A DNA stretch of 64,000 nt from JBLEFH01 sp047345645. GTDB taxonomy: Bacteria; Pseudomonadota; Alphaproteobacteria; Rhodobacterales; Rhodobacteraceae. The translations under genes and the position numbers were made by a program. The stretch is from NCBI GenBank assembly GCA_047345645.1, contig JBLEFH010000006.1. One strand, written 5' to 3'. Under the pieces are notes generated by a model. It saw nothing but the letters and a program-made list of their open reading frames with translations, searched no databases and was not told the DNA's origin. Positions 27,543 through 36,958 of the stretch are shown here, piece by piece. Each line of letters begins with the position of its first letter. Positions within the stretch are counted from its first letter, which is position 1.

Positions 27543-28130
27543 TCACTCGCGAGCGCGGTCCGCGAGTGCCTTCACCTGCGGGCCGATCTCCTCGACGATC
27601 AGCGCGACCCCCTCGGCATTGGGGTGGATCCCGTCATCCTGCATCAGCCGGAATAGGTTCTGCCCCGACAATCCGGCCAGAAAATTCCTGAAAAACAAGG
27701 CGTCATACTTCTCGGCCAATTCGGGATAGAGGCTGCGCACCGCATCACGATACTCCGCCCCGTAATTCACGGGCGCGGGCATCCCGGAAAGCAGGATCGG
27801 CAAATCCTTCGCCGCGATCTGGCCCATGATGCCGTCGAGATTGCTGCGCATCTCCGCCGGGCTCAACCCGCGCAAGAGGTCATTGCCCCCGAGCGTCACC
27901 ATCACCGCATCGACCTCATCGGTCAGCGTCCAGCCGATGCGCTGCAAGCCGCCCGCCGTGGTGTCGCCGGAGACGCCGGCATTGAGAAGCCGCACATCCT
28001 CCGCGCCATTCTCCGCGAGCCACGCCTCAAGCTGCGGGACGAACCCTTCCTCGACCGGCAAGCCATAACCCTGCGTGAGACTGTCGCCAAAGGCCGCGAT
28101 CACGACCTCCGCCGAAACCGGTGTGGACAC
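27543..28130 (-). CDS. tesA: arylesterase/lysophospholipase TesA-like SGNH hydrolase (start uncertain)
   Basis: SGNH hydrolase: block I FGDSLTQGYG, block II LLNAGVSGDTTAGG, block III GGNDLLRG, block V DGIHPNAEG. In the TesA family it is a periplasmic thioesterase/lysophospholipase. The coordinates use a GTG at 28130, but an in-frame signal-peptide-like stretch (RRAVYHLSAAIFLVSTPVSA) lies just upstream with no ATG, GTG or TTG before it until an ATG at 28283, inside the divergent ABC gene. The true start may be there or at a rare codon. The tesA / divergent ABC pair is like tesA-ybbAP of E. coli. Confidence 0.8.
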   Translation of the reverse strand: MSTPVSAEVVIAAFGDSLTQGYGLPVEEGFVPQLEAWLAENGAEDVRLLNAGVSGDTTAGGLQRIGWTLTDEVDAVMVTLGGNDLLRGLSPAEMRSNLDGIMGQIAAKDLPILLSGMPAPVNYGAEYRDAVRSLYPELAEKYDALFFRNFLAGLSGQNLFRLMQDDGIHPNAEGVALIVEEIGPQVKALADRARE

Positions 28131-28206
28131 AAGAAAAATTGCCGCTGAAAGGTGGTAAACGGCGCGGCGACCCTTAAATAGGGCGCGAGCCGACAGGAGA
28201 TTGCCG

Positions 28207-28869
28207 ATGACCGCCTTTGCCCTCGACAACGTAGAGCTGAGCCTCGACGCATCTTCCGGAAAAGTCGATATTCTCAAAGGCATATCGCTGGACGTTAAAG
28301 CGGGCGAAGCAGTTGGCTTGATCGGGCCTTCGGGGTCTGGCAAATCGTCTCTCCTTATGCTCATGGGCGGGCTGGAGCGGGCCACCGGGGGCCGCGTCAC
28401 CGCGCTTGGTCAGGATCTTGGCGCGCTTGGCGAGGATGGCCTTGCCGCCTTTCGCCGGGATCATATGGGCATCGTCTTTCAATCTTTCCACCTTATCCCG
28501 ACGCTCACGGCAATTGAAAATATCGCGACCCCGCTGGAGCTCGCAGGCGCCTCCGATGCGATGGAGCGGGCGCAGGCGGAGCTCGAAACCGTCGGCCTCG
28601 GACACCGCGCCGATCACTACCCGTCGCAGCTTTCGGGCGGCGAGCAGCAGCGCGTGGCCCTCGCCCGCGCCGCCGCGCCGCGCCCGGAACTGCTTCTTGC
28701 CGACGAGCCGACCGGCAATCTCGACAGCGACACCGGCGCGCAAATCCTTGATTTGCTGTTCGGATTGCAGGAGCGCCACGGCGCGACGCTGGTGATGGTC
28801 ACCCACGCCCCGGACCTCGCCGAGCGCTGCGACCGGGTGATCCGCATGAATGACGGGCGGCTGGCATGA
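28207..28869 (+). CDS. ybbA: ABC transporter ATP-binding protein (YbbA/LolD type)
   Basis: A 220-residue ATPase: Walker A GPSGSGKSS, Q loop IVFQSFHL, signature LSGGEQQR, Walker B LLLADEPTGNLD, H loop VMVTHA. The class is MacB/LolD-like, working with FtsX-type permeases. ATG follows AGGAGATTGCCG. It overlaps the permease gene by four bases. Likely role: energising extrusion of a lipid or lipoprotein-like substrate together with TesA. Confidence 0.92.
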   Translation: MTAFALDNVELSLDASSGKVDILKGISLDVKAGEAVGLIGPSGSGKSSLLMLMGGLERATGGRVTALGQDLGALGEDGLAAFRRDHMGIVFQSFHLIPTLTAIENIATPLELAGASDAMERAQAELETVGLGHRADHYPSQLSGGEQQRVALARAAAPRPELLLADEPTGNLDSDTGAQILDLLFGLQERHGATLVMVTHAPDLAERCDRVIRMNDGRLA

Positions 28870-31361
28870 CCCTTCTGCGCCTCGCCCTTCGGGACCTGCG
28901 CGGCGGGATCGCGGGCTTCCGCATCTTCCTGCTCTGCCTCGCCCTCGGCGTCGCCGCGATTGCCGGGATCGGCACGGTGCGCGCCGCCATCGAGACCGGT
29001 TTGGAAAACAATGCCGCCGAGATCATGGGCGGCGAGGCGGAGCTGACCCTCACCTATCGCTATGCCGATGAGACCGAGCGCGCCTGGTTGAACAGCGCGG
29101 GCGATCTCTCTGAAATCGTTGAGTTTCGCTCCATGATCGGCACCAGCGAAGCGGCGGCGGACCGGGCGCTCACGCTGGTGGCCGGGGTGGATGAGGCCTA
29201 TCCGCTCATCGGCGATGTCGAGCTTATCCCCGCCATGCCGCTTGATGATGCGCTCGCGGGCGACGGCACCCGCCCCGGCCTTGTCGCGGACAGCAATCTC
29301 GCCGCCCGCATCGGCGCGGAGCCGGGCGATATCGTGACCCTTGGCGGCAACGAGTTTTACCTCTCCGCCCTCTTGATCGCCCGCCCCGATGAGGACCTCG
29401 GCGGCTTCGATTTCGCGCCCTCCACCCTCGCCCGCCTCGCCGATGTGCAGGCGGCGGGTCTCACGGCGGAAGGCAGCCTTTTCGACAGCCTCTACCGCCT
29501 CCGCGTCGACCCCTCCGCCCTCGACAGCACCCGCGCCGAGGCCGAAGAGGTCTTTGCGGGCAAGGGGATGCGCTGGCGCGATGTGCGGCGCGGTGCCCCC
29601 GGCGCGAGCCGCATGACCGAACGGCTCGGCGGCTTCCTGATCCTGCTCTCCCTCGCCGCCCTCGCCGTGGGCGGGATCGGCGTCGGCGCGGCGGTCCGCG
29701 CCTGGCTCGACGCCCGCATCCCCACCATCGCGACCCTGCGCAGCGTCGGCATGACCGGCGGCGGCGTGATGCGGCTTTTTGCCATTCAAATCAGCCTGAT
29801 GGCCGCGCTTGGCATCGCCATTGGCCTGCTGTTCGGCATCGGTATCCCGATCCTTCTCTCCGGCCCGATCACCAGCCGCCTGCCCTTCCCGGCGGAGTTC
29901 ACCCTCTACCCGCGCCCGATTTTCGAAGCTCTGCTCTATGGCGCGCTGATCGCCGCGATTTTCACCATCCTGCCGCTCGCCCGCCTCCGCGAGGTTAAAA
30001 TCGCCGTGCTCTATCGCCGGGATTGGGGCGATGCGCGGCCCGGCACCTGGGCGCTCGTGGTCGTCGCGGCGCTGCTGGTCGTCCTCGTCGGCGCGGCGGC
30101 TTGGTTCTCGGGCATGGAAATGCTCACGCTCTGGCTCTCCCTCGGCCTTGCGGGCGCGATGCTGGCCCTCGCCCTCGCCGCCCGCGGGATCGCCAAACTC
30201 GCCGAAAACATGCGCCGCCGCGCGGGCTCGCCCGTCTCGCGCCTCAGCCTTGCCTCGCTCAGCGGACCGCGCAGCGATCTTGGCGCGGCGATGCTCTCGC
30301 TCGGTCTCGGCCTGACGGTTCTGGCCACCATCGGGCAGGTCGACAGCAATCTGCGCAATGCGCTGGCCAATGAACTCCCCGAGCGTGCCCCCGCCTTTTT
30401 CCTCGTGGATATCCAACAAAATCAAAGCGCCCCCTTGCAGAACCTCCTCACAGACCAAGGCGCAACCGACATTGAAACCGCCCCCATGCTGCGCGGCGTT
30501 CTGACCCGGATCAACGGCGAGGACGCCCGCAGCGTCGCGGGCGAACACTGGGTCCTGCGCGGCGATCGCGGCGTCACGATGTCCGGCCCGCAGCCCGAAG
30601 GCAGCGAGATCGTCGAAGGCAGCTGGTGGGACCCGGACACCCCCGACGCCCTTGTCAGCTTCGCCGCCGAGGAAGGCGAGGAACTCGGCCTTGCCCTTGG
30701 CGATGAGCTGACCGTCAACGTCCTTGGCCGCGATGTCACCGTCACCATCGCCAATTTCCGCACGGTCGATTTTTCGGATATGGGCATCAATTTCGTGATG
30801 GTGATGAGCCCGGCGACGCTCGCGGGCGCGCCTTACACGGAACTCGCCACCGTCTACGCGCCGCAGGAGAGCGAGACCGCGATGCTCCGCGCCATGGCCG
30901 AAACGACGCCGAATGTCACCGCCATTTCCGTCCGCGAAGGGCTGGCCCGCGCCCGCGAGACACTGGACGAGTTGGCCGCCGCCACCCGCTGGAGCGCCCT
31001 TGCGACGCTGCTCACCGGCTTTGCCGTGCTGATCGGCGCCGCCGCCATGGCCGCCCGCGCCCGGATGCAGGAGGCCGCGATCCTCAAATCCGTGGGCGCG
31101 AGCCGCCCGCGCATCCTCGCCATTCACGCCCTCGGCGCGGGCTGGACCGGGCTTGCGGCGGGCCTCATCGCTCTTGTCACCGGCGCGCTTGGAAGCTGGG
31201 CGATCATGCGCTTCGTTTTTGAGGCCAGCTGGCGGTTCGACTGGACCAACGCGCTCCTGACCATCGGCCTTGGCGTGCTGACCGCGCTTCTCGCCCGCCT
31301 CGCCTTCGTGGCCGGGCCGCTCCGGGTCAAGCCAGCAAGGATATTGCGCGACGAGGGCTGA
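28866..31361 (+). CDS. ybbP: ABC transporter permease (YbbP type, FtsX domains)
   Basis: An 831-residue inner membrane protein with about ten helices: one near residue 25, a FtsX-like block near 255-380, a middle pair near 395-440, and a second FtsX-like block at the C-terminus from about 715 with a large periplasmic region between. The duplicated FtsX layout and size match YbbP. Substrate unknown. Its long antisense open frame is only the GC-rich shadow. Confidence 0.9.
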   Translation: MTLLRLALRDLRGGIAGFRIFLLCLALGVAAIAGIGTVRAAIETGLENNAAEIMGGEAELTLTYRYADETERAWLNSAGDLSEIVEFRSMIGTSEAAADRALTLVAGVDEAYPLIGDVELIPAMPLDDALAGDGTRPGLVADSNLAARIGAEPGDIVTLGGNEFYLSALLIARPDEDLGGFDFAPSTLARLADVQAAGLTAEGSLFDSLYRLRVDPSALDSTRAEAEEVFAGKGMRWRDVRRGAPGASRMTERLGGFLILLSLAALAVGGIGVGAAVRAWLDARIPTIATLRSVGMTGGGVMRLFAIQISLMAALGIAIGLLFGIGIPILLSGPITSRLPFPAEFTLYPRPIFEALLYGALIAAIFTILPLARLREVKIAVLYRRDWGDARPGTWALVVVAALLVVLVGAAAWFSGMEMLTLWLSLGLAGAMLALALAARGIAKLAENMRRRAGSPVSRLSLASLSGPRSDLGAAMLSLGLGLTVLATIGQVDSNLRNALANELPERAPAFFLVDIQQNQSAPLQNLLTDQGATDIETAPMLRGVLTRINGEDARSVAGEHWVLRGDRGVTMSGPQPEGSEIVEGSWWDPDTPDALVSFAAEEGEELGLALGDELTVNVLGRDVTVTIANFRTVDFSDMGINFVMVMSPATLAGAPYTELATVYAPQESETAMLRAMAETTPNVTAISVREGLARARETLDELAAATRWSALATLLTGFAVLIGAAAMAARARMQEAAILKSVGASRPRILAIHALGAGWTGLAAGLIALVTGALGSWAIMRFVFEASWRFDWTNALLTIGLGVLTALLARLAFVAGPLRVKPARILRDEG

Positions 31362-31474
31362 TTTTCCGCCCAATTCAGCAAAACCATGCGAGCCGTGCGG
31401 AATCCGCACCGTCCAATCTTGAAATGCGGCCCGAAAAGTCCGATATTTGGGAGGATTTCAACTTGGAGGACCTC

Positions 31475-32251
31475 ATGGCCCAACCGCATGGCTATCAAAG
31501 CCAACAGACCGTCCGCACCGGTGCACGTGACATCGACGCGGGCTTGCGCGCCTATATGAACAAGGTCTACAGCCTCATGGCGATCGCAATGGTCGTCTCG
31601 GGCGCTGTGGCCTATGTGTTCGGCACCGATCTTTACGCCCTCACCCGCGGCCAGGAAACTGCCGTGATCCCGGAAGGCGTTCTGCTCAGCCTGTTCAACT
31701 CGCCGCTGAAATGGGCGGTGATGTTCGCGCCGCTGATCTTCGTCTTCGCCTTCAGCGCGACCATCAACCGCGTCAGCCAAAGCACGGCGCAATTCATGCT
31801 CTACGCCTTTGCCGCGCTGATGGGGCTGTCGCTCAGCTCGATCTTCGTCTTCTATACCGGCATGAGCATCGCGCAGACCTTCTTTGCAACCGCAGGTGCT
31901 TTCGCCGCCCTGTCGCTCTGGGGCTACACCACCAAGCGCGACATTTCGGGCTGGGGCAGCTTCCTGTTCATGGGTGTGATCGGCGTAGTTATCGCATCGA
32001 TCATCAACATCTTCGTCGGCTCCTCGGCGCTGCAATTCGCGGTCTCCGTGGTTGCGCTCCTGGTCTTCGCTGGCCTGACCGCCTATGACACGCAGCGTCT
32101 GAAGAACACCTATCTGGCCCTCGCCCAGCATGGCGGCGCAGCGGCAGAGATGATCGGCAAATCCGCCGTGATGGGGGCGCTCTCGCTCTACATCAACTTC
32201 ATCAACATGTTCATGTCGATGCTCTCGCTCTTCGGCGCGACCAACGAGTAA
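31475..32251 (+). CDS. Bax inhibitor-1 family membrane protein
   Basis: A 258-residue protein with seven predicted helices of the YccA/YbhL group, ending with FINMFMSMLSLFG. Acidic residues in GLTAYDTQRLKN mark the family's ion/proton-sensitive site. In bacteria these proteins interact with FtsH and the quality control of membrane proteins. The ATG at 31475 is preceded by TTGGAGGACC; an upstream in-frame ATG at 31424 has no such signal. Confidence 0.93.
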   Translation: MAQPHGYQSQQTVRTGARDIDAGLRAYMNKVYSLMAIAMVVSGAVAYVFGTDLYALTRGQETAVIPEGVLLSLFNSPLKWAVMFAPLIFVFAFSATINRVSQSTAQFMLYAFAALMGLSLSSIFVFYTGMSIAQTFFATAGAFAALSLWGYTTKRDISGWGSFLFMGVIGVVIASIINIFVGSSALQFAVSVVALLVFAGLTAYDTQRLKNTYLALAQHGGAAAEMIGKSAVMGALSLYINFINMFMSMLSLFGATNE

Positions 32252-32271
32252 GACCTGACAGAGACGATAGA

Positions 32272-32300
32272 AAGCCCGGCCAAGCGCCGGGCTTTTTTTA
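32272..32300 (+). terminator. terminator after Bax-inhibitor gene
   Basis: AAAGCCCGGC - CAAGC - GCCGGGCTTTTTTT, a strong intrinsic terminator 20 bases after the stop codon. Confidence 0.93.
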
Positions 32301-32304
32301 TGGC

Positions 32305-32679
32305 TCAGTCCCTTTCGCGCGTGAACGCCGTCACGCCGTCAAACGCGGGCAACCACGCCTCGCGGCGGCAGGTCCAAAGCTCATAGGTCGGCGTGAACTG
32401 GCTCGGCGCGTCAAAGGCCCCGAGATGCAGCTCGACCTCGTCCTCGCTCAGCGCATAGACGGAACTGCCGCAGATCGGGCAGAAATGACGGCCCTCATAG
32501 ACCTGCGTCGCGCCGTCAATCCTGACCTGATCCGGTGCGAAGATCGCGGCGGCATAGAACACCGCCCCATGATGCTTCCGGCACGCAAGGCAATGGCAAA
32601 GCCCGACACGCTCCGGCGCGCCAGTCGCCGTGAACCGCACCGCGCCGCAGAGACAGCCGCCCGTGGTCTCGCTCATCAT
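32305..32679 (-). CDS. GFA (glutathione-dependent formaldehyde-activating) family protein
   Basis: A 124-residue zinc protein: GGCLCGAVRF at the start, CHCLACRKHHGA near residue 36, and CPICGSSVY near 75 carry the seven family cysteines. GFA proteins are annotated as S-hydroxymethylglutathione synthases, but many have unknown substrates. Start follows GGGAGG; a second ATG one codon later is as good. Confidence 0.9.
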   Translation of the reverse strand: MMSETTGGCLCGAVRFTATGAPERVGLCHCLACRKHHGAVFYAAAIFAPDQVRIDGATQVYEGRHFCPICGSSVYALSEDEVELHLGAFDAPSQFTPTYELWTCRREAWLPAFDGVTAFTRERD

Positions 32680-32723
32680 CGCCTCCCTTTTGCCCCCAGC
32701 CTCCCTCGGAACGGCGCGGCGGA

Positions 32724-33116
32724 TCAATCCCAGATCAGCGGCAACACATGCTGGCGTGTCAGCGGCGCGAGAACCAGCGCCTCGGCTTCCGCCCGCTGCA
32801 CCCAGACCGCTTCGGCAATCTCCGCCTGCACGGTGATCGGCGCGTCCCACTCAAACCGGTAAATCTCGCCATACGCCACATGCCCCGCCTCATTCGCGGC
32901 GGGCGCTTCGAACCGGCCGAGATAGCGGGCCGTGCCGGGGGCCAGATCCAGCGCCAGCTCTTCCTGCAACTCCCGGATCAGCGCCGCCTCGGCGCTCTCC
33001 CCCGGCTCGATCTTGCCGCCGGGCAGCATGAAGGCCGCCGTGTTCTTCTTGCGCGCCAAAAGCAGCGCCCCATCGGCCCGCAGGATCGCGGCGGCAGCGA
33101 TAAAAATCTCTTTCAT
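32724..33116 (-). CDS. NUDIX hydrolase
   Basis: A 130-residue NUDIX domain with the box starting PGGKIEPGESAE and ending RELQEELAL near residue 57, giving the metal-binding REXXEE set. The MutT-like N-terminus FIAAAAILRADGALLLARK suggests nucleotide or NDP substrate. Start at 33116 agrees with the domain edge. Confidence 0.92.
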   Translation of the reverse strand: MKEIFIAAAAILRADGALLLARKKNTAAFMLPGGKIEPGESAEAALIRELQEELALDLAPGTARYLGRFEAPAANEAGHVAYGEIYRFEWDAPITVQAEIAEAVWVQRAEAEALVLAPLTRQHVLPLIWD

Positions 33117-33254
33117 ATCAAACACCTTGGCGACAGAATACCCGACAGGCGGCACCGCGCCCGCGCGCACACCCACGCGGCCCATCCCCAGCAAACCCCG
33201 TGAAAGCGCCGCGCGCTTTCTCCGCTGGATCCCCTTGCAAAACGGCACAAAAAA

Positions 33255-33274
33255 ACCCCGCGCAAAGGCGGGGT
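33255..33274 (-). terminator. terminator downstream of rpmG
   Basis: ACCCCGC - GCAAAG - GCGGGGT with T/A runs on both sides; it lies after rpmG on the minus strand and upstream of the NUDIX gene. Confidence 0.85.
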
Positions 33275-33295
33275 CTTTTGCGTCAGGCCGATCAC

Positions 33296-33463
33296 TTACT
33301 TGATCTTGCCTTCTTTATATTCGACATGCTTGCGCGCCACCGGGTCGTATTTCTTCACGACCATTTTCTCGGTCATGGTGCGGGCATTTTTCTTGGTCAC
33401 ATAGAAGTGGCCGGTATCCGCCGTCGAGTTCAGGCGGATCTTGATCGTGGTAGGCTTAGCCAT
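33296..33463 (-). CDS. rpmG: 50S ribosomal protein L33
   Basis: A 55-residue Lys-rich protein with the L33 pattern (KIRLNSTADTGHFYVTKKN and KKYDPVARKHVEYKEGK). It lacks the zinc-binding cysteines, as is usual in this group. ATG follows GAGGAGAGTTTGAG. Confidence 0.97.
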   Translation of the reverse strand: MAKPTTIKIRLNSTADTGHFYVTKKNARTMTEKMVVKKYDPVARKHVEYKEGKIK

Positions 33464-33586
33464 CTCAAACTCTCCTCGCGGCGCGTGAACGGCGATCCGC
33501 ATGAAATAAAGCGCCCGTGAAACGGGCAAATTCGGAAATTGCCTTTTACGCCTCTCAGCCCTGCTGTCAAGGCGAATCGGCGCGGT

Positions 33587-34273
33587 TTATTTGGGCAGAT
33601 CCTCGATATAGGTGAATTGCTGCATCCGGTCTTCCTCGCGGAAATAAGGCACCGGACGGACCGGGCTCGGATCATCCAGAAGCGCCTTCACCTCCTCCAG
33701 CACCACCGTGGTCACATAGGGCATCGGATAGTCCTCGATCTTCGAGAGCGGGATCCATTGCAGATCCGACAGCTCGTCATCGGAGGCGGAGAAATCATCC
33801 GGGTCGCCCTTGAGCGCATCCGCTTCGGCCATGAAGAACCGCGCATCGAAGCGGCGGGTGCGGCCCGGCGGGGTCACGGCGCGGAAGATGAAGCGCAGGC
33901 CCGAGGCGTCCGGCAAATGCCCGGTCGCGAAAAACTGCGCCCAGTCCTCGGTCGGGGCGGGAATGGCGTCCGCGCCGGGATCGGCATCGCCGAGCATCAG
34001 CCCCGCTTCCTCGTAAAGCTCGCGGATCGCCGCATTGGCGAGCGCAGGCCCCAGATCGCCCAACCGGCAAGCAGGCAGCGCGCGCAATGGCACCCCCGGC
34101 ACATCGGCGTCCTGCGGATCGACCGCCCCGCCGGGAAACACGAATTTGTCTGGCATAAAGGCCGCGCCGCGCCCGCGTTTGCCCATCAGAACCGAGGGCT
34201 CGCCATCCCGGCGAATAAGCACAAGCGACGCCGCATCACGGATGATTTTCGATTTGTCCGTTTCCGGGGTCAT
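33587..34273 (-). CDS. NUDIX hydrolase, NUDT19/CoA-type
   Basis: A 228-residue NUDIX protein with a long insert before the helix: FVFPGGAVDPQD begins the motif and ANAAIRELYEEAGLML completes the NUDIX helix. This split form is seen in the NUDT7/19 family that acts on acyl-CoA and related diphosphates. A single gene, divergent from no partner. Confidence 0.88.
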   Translation of the reverse strand: MTPETDKSKIIRDAASLVLIRRDGEPSVLMGKRGRGAAFMPDKFVFPGGAVDPQDADVPGVPLRALPACRLGDLGPALANAAIRELYEEAGLMLGDADPGADAIPAPTEDWAQFFATGHLPDASGLRFIFRAVTPPGRTRRFDARFFMAEADALKGDPDDFSASDDELSDLQWIPLSKIEDYPMPYVTTVVLEEVKALLDDPSPVRPVPYFREEDRMQQFTYIEDLPK

Positions 34274-34308
34274 GCGGGAACCTCGCCGCGATGTGGATAA
34301 AATAGAAA

Positions 34309-34734
34309 TTAGACCCCCTCACGCGTCATGGCACCCGTATGGGGACCCGGTGGAGCGTCACTGTCAAAACCGTACATCCGTTTTGCCCATTGTGTTCCCA
34401 CAAAACAACCCTTGAGTCGCGGCAAAAGATAAAGCGAGAGCGCAATGAAAAAGAGCGAGAACACCGCCGCCATGACGCCGGGATTGGGCTCCCAGATCTC
34501 GTAAACCGTGATCATCAGCGGCGCCATGACATGGCCGGTGATGAGCATCGTCATCCAGGCTGGGCCATCATCGGCGCGGTGATGGGAGAACACCTGCCCG
34601 CAGACCATGCAGTCGTCACGGGTCTTGAGATAGCCATCCATCAGCGGGCCCTGTCCGCAGTTGGGACAGCGCAATCCCCATCCGTGTTTGACGGCTGGCA
34701 TTAGCGGGCGGTCATTGAGGGCGTTTGCATCCAT
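34309..34734 (-). CDS. DUF983 membrane protein
   Basis: A 141-residue protein with a zinc-ribbon-like start (RCPNCGQGPLMDGYLKTRDDCMVCGQVF) followed by two membrane helices. DUF983 is common in alphaproteobacteria near cytochrome oxidase genes, with no known function. The ATG at 34734 is the family start; a TTG at 34758 extends the frame. Confidence 0.88.
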   Translation of the reverse strand: MDANALNDRPLMPAVKHGWGLRCPNCGQGPLMDGYLKTRDDCMVCGQVFSHHRADDGPAWMTMLITGHVMAPLMITVYEIWEPNPGVMAAVFSLFFIALSLYLLPRLKGCFVGTQWAKRMYGFDSDAPPGPHTGAMTREGV

Positions 34735-34947
34735 AGTATGGCATACAATACGGATCAAACCGCGCTTTGAAAAGCTCTTGCATCACTCTGCGGCATTCCG
34801 CCGCGCGCCTCAAGTCCTTGATTTTATTAGTTAAGGATATTTTTATGCGATTTTTTTCGTTTTTCTTCGACGGGTCCGGCGGCCCTGCTGCGTATCAGTC
34901 ACGAAGCAGCAAGAAACAGCTTCGAGCAAAAATAAAGGAACGTTCAC

Positions 34948-35562
34948 ATGAAAACATTTCTGATGAGCACCGTCGCCGCAACCCTTCTGGTCTCGGGCGC
35001 CGCTTATGCCAAAGGCCCGGACGGGCATCACGACCGCCGCGGCCCGGCCCCGATGATGATGCAATTCGGCGAAATTGATTCGGATGGCAACGGCGAGATC
35101 ACGCCCGAAGAGTTCACCGCGTTTCAGGAGGCCAAGTTTGACGCCGCCGACGCCAATGGCGATGGCAATCTGGATGCGGATGAGCTGATCGCCCGGCAAG
35201 AGGCGGAAGCCGAGGCGCGCCGCCGCGCCGGTGTCGAGCGGATGATCGAGGCCCGCGATGAGAATGATGACGGCGTGTTGAGCGCCGAAGAACTCGCACC
35301 GCGCGAAGATATGGCCGAGCGCATGTTCGAGCATCTCGACGCGGATGAAAACGGCGCGATTTCCCAGGAAGAGGCCGAGAACGGTCCGAAAATGGGCAAG
35401 CGCGGCGGTGAGCGCGGTGAACGTGGTGAGCGTCCCGGCGATCGGGGTGAACGTCCGCAGCCGCCGGAGGGCGATGCGCCCAATGCTGACGCCCCGAATG
35501 GCGAGCCGCCGATGGCGCCTGAGGCCGAAGGCGAGGCTGACAACGCCGCCGACAGCGAGTAA
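34948..35562 (+). CDS. secreted EF-hand protein
   Basis: A 204-residue protein with a signal peptide (residues 1-21, SGAAYA) and four EF-hand loops: DSDGNGEITPEEF, DANGDGNLDADEL, DENDDGVLSAEEL, DADENGAISQEEA. The end is a charged GGERGERGERPGD and Pro/Ala/Glu tail. It should bind calcium outside the cytoplasm. The sigma factor gene follows after about 90 bases, so the protein may be a target or sensor of that system. Confidence 0.9.
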   Translation: MKTFLMSTVAATLLVSGAAYAKGPDGHHDRRGPAPMMMQFGEIDSDGNGEITPEEFTAFQEAKFDAADANGDGNLDADELIARQEAEAEARRRAGVERMIEARDENDDGVLSAEELAPREDMAERMFEHLDADENGAISQEEAENGPKMGKRGGERGERGERPGDRGERPQPPEGDAPNADAPNGEPPMAPEAEGEADNAADSE

Positions 35563-35655
35563 GAGCAGGCAATACAGGCATATCTCCGGGGCGGGATTTC
35601 CCTCTCGCCCCGGAACCACCGCAAGCAACCGACGGCAAGGCAGGGCACAGGCAGC

Positions 35656-36216
35656 GTGCAAAGTGACGAAGAGCTAATCGCGGCCTATGCGGGCGGTGAC
35701 GAGCGGGCCGCGCGGCAAATCGCGGACCGGCTGCTGCCGCCTGTCCTTTCCCTCGCCCGGTATATGCTGAGCGATCCGGCGGAGGCCGAGGATGTGGCGC
35801 AGGAAACGCTGCTAAGGCTCTGGAAACTGGCCCCGAACTGGGAAGCCGGACGCGCCAAGCCCGAGACATGGGCCTACCGCGTTGCCGCCAATCTCTGCAC
35901 GGACCGTCTGCGCCGCCGCAAACGCATCAGCGGCGAGGAGGTCCCCGAGCAGGAGGACGACACGCCCGGCGCCGAGGCCCAGCTTGGCGAGGCCGACCGC
36001 GCCGCTGCCCTGCGCGCCGCGCTCGCCACATTGCCCGAGCGTCAGCGCCTCGCCCTGGTGCTGCGCCATTTTCAGGACCATAGCCAAGCGCAGATCGCAG
36101 AGGTTATGGAGATCAGCGAAGAGGCCGTCGAAAGCCTCCTTGCCCGCGGCAAGCGCAGTCTGGCCGCAACATTGGAATCGCGCCGTGCGGCGCTCAGTTT
36201 GGAGACTGGGTCATGA
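35656..36216 (+). CDS. ECF-type RNA polymerase sigma factor
   Basis: A 186-residue sigma-70 family protein with regions 2 (DPAEAEDVAQETLLRLWKLA) and 4 (LPERQRLALVLRHFQDHSQ ... EISEEAVESLLARGKR) and no region 1 or 3. Starts with GTG at 35656. It overlaps the following gene by four bases; sigma factors of this class are held by a membrane partner encoded next door. Confidence 0.92.
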   Translation: MQSDEELIAAYAGGDERAARQIADRLLPPVLSLARYMLSDPAEAEDVAQETLLRLWKLAPNWEAGRAKPETWAYRVAANLCTDRLRRRKRISGEEVPEQEDDTPGAEAQLGEADRAAALRAALATLPERQRLALVLRHFQDHSQAQIAEVMEISEEAVESLLARGKRSLAATLESRRAALSLETGS

Positions 36217-36491
36217 GTGACGATCTCGACAGCTATTTCGCGGCGGCCCGCGAGGCGGAACCGGGCGTTCCCGGTGATCTCCTGGGGCGCGTTCTGGCCG
36301 ATGCGGCGGCGCATCAGCCCAAACCTTTTACCCTGTGGCGCTTCCTCGGCGGCTGGAAAGGCGCACCGGCGCTGGCCTGCGGCGCGCTCATGGGGCTCTG
36401 GATCGGCATGGGCAATGTGACCGACACGGCCAGCGCCTTCACCGGCTACGACATCGCCGCCACCCTCGACAGTTTCGCGGAGGCTGAGTAA
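36213..36491 (+). CDS. small single-span membrane protein, probable anti-sigma factor
   Basis: A 92-residue protein with a cytoplasmic N-terminal half and one helix at about residues 52-68 (APALACGALMGLWIGMG). Gene order (directly after the ECF sigma, overlapping) and topology suggest the anti-sigma partner, though no zinc motif or known fold is seen. Confidence 0.75.
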   Translation: MSDDLDSYFAAAREAEPGVPGDLLGRVLADAAAHQPKPFTLWRFLGGWKGAPALACGALMGLWIGMGNVTDTASAFTGYDIAATLDSFAEAE

Positions 36492-36958
36492 TGCCCTTCA
36501 CCATGACGTTGAAAAAACTGCGCTATCTGCTGCTCGCCTCGGTGCTGGTCAATGTGATCCTCGCCGGGGTGGTGCTCGGGCCGCTGGTCTCAGCGGACCG
36601 CAAACCCCCGCCGCCCCCGCCGGGCGATCTCGTGGCCGGGATGATCCACGCCCTGCCCGAGGCGGCGAAAGACGAGATGCGCCGCGATTTCCGCGAGCGC
36701 CGCAAGGGGCCGGAGAACCGCCGCGAGGAGCGCGCCGCGCAGGTCCGCGCCATCACCACGGCGGTCGAGGCCGAGCCCTTCGATCCCGCCGCCCTTGAGG
36801 CCGCGTTGCAAGCCTTTCAGATGCGCACCGATGAAGACCTCTCCAACCTGCGCAGCAAGCTGATCGAGCAGGTCGGCGAGATGACCCCCGAAGAGCGCGC
36901 CGATTTTGCCGAGAAACTCCGCGACCACGGGGCGCGCGGCAAGAAGGGCCGCAAATGA
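36491..36958 (+). CDS. periplasmic ZraP/CnrR-like heavy-metal sensor family protein
   Basis: A 155-residue protein anchored by one helix at residues 13-32 and followed by a Pro-rich turn and a long helical, strongly charged periplasmic part with the pattern ending MTPEERADFAEKLRDHG, typical of the Spy/ZraP/CnrR fold. Such proteins sense metals or misfolded proteins. It starts in the stop codon of the previous gene. Confidence 0.82.
   Translation: MPFTMTLKKLRYLLLASVLVNVILAGVVLGPLVSADRKPPPPPPGDLVAGMIHALPEAAKDEMRRDFRERRKGPENRREERAAQVRAITTAVEAEPFDPAALEAALQAFQMRTDEDLSNLRSKLIEQVGEMTPEERADFAEKLRDHGARGKKGRK

Noticed and set aside
28617..31409. 930-residue open frame antisense to the ABC permease
   Set aside because: Same reason; the permease frame has conserved helices and start/stop coupling.
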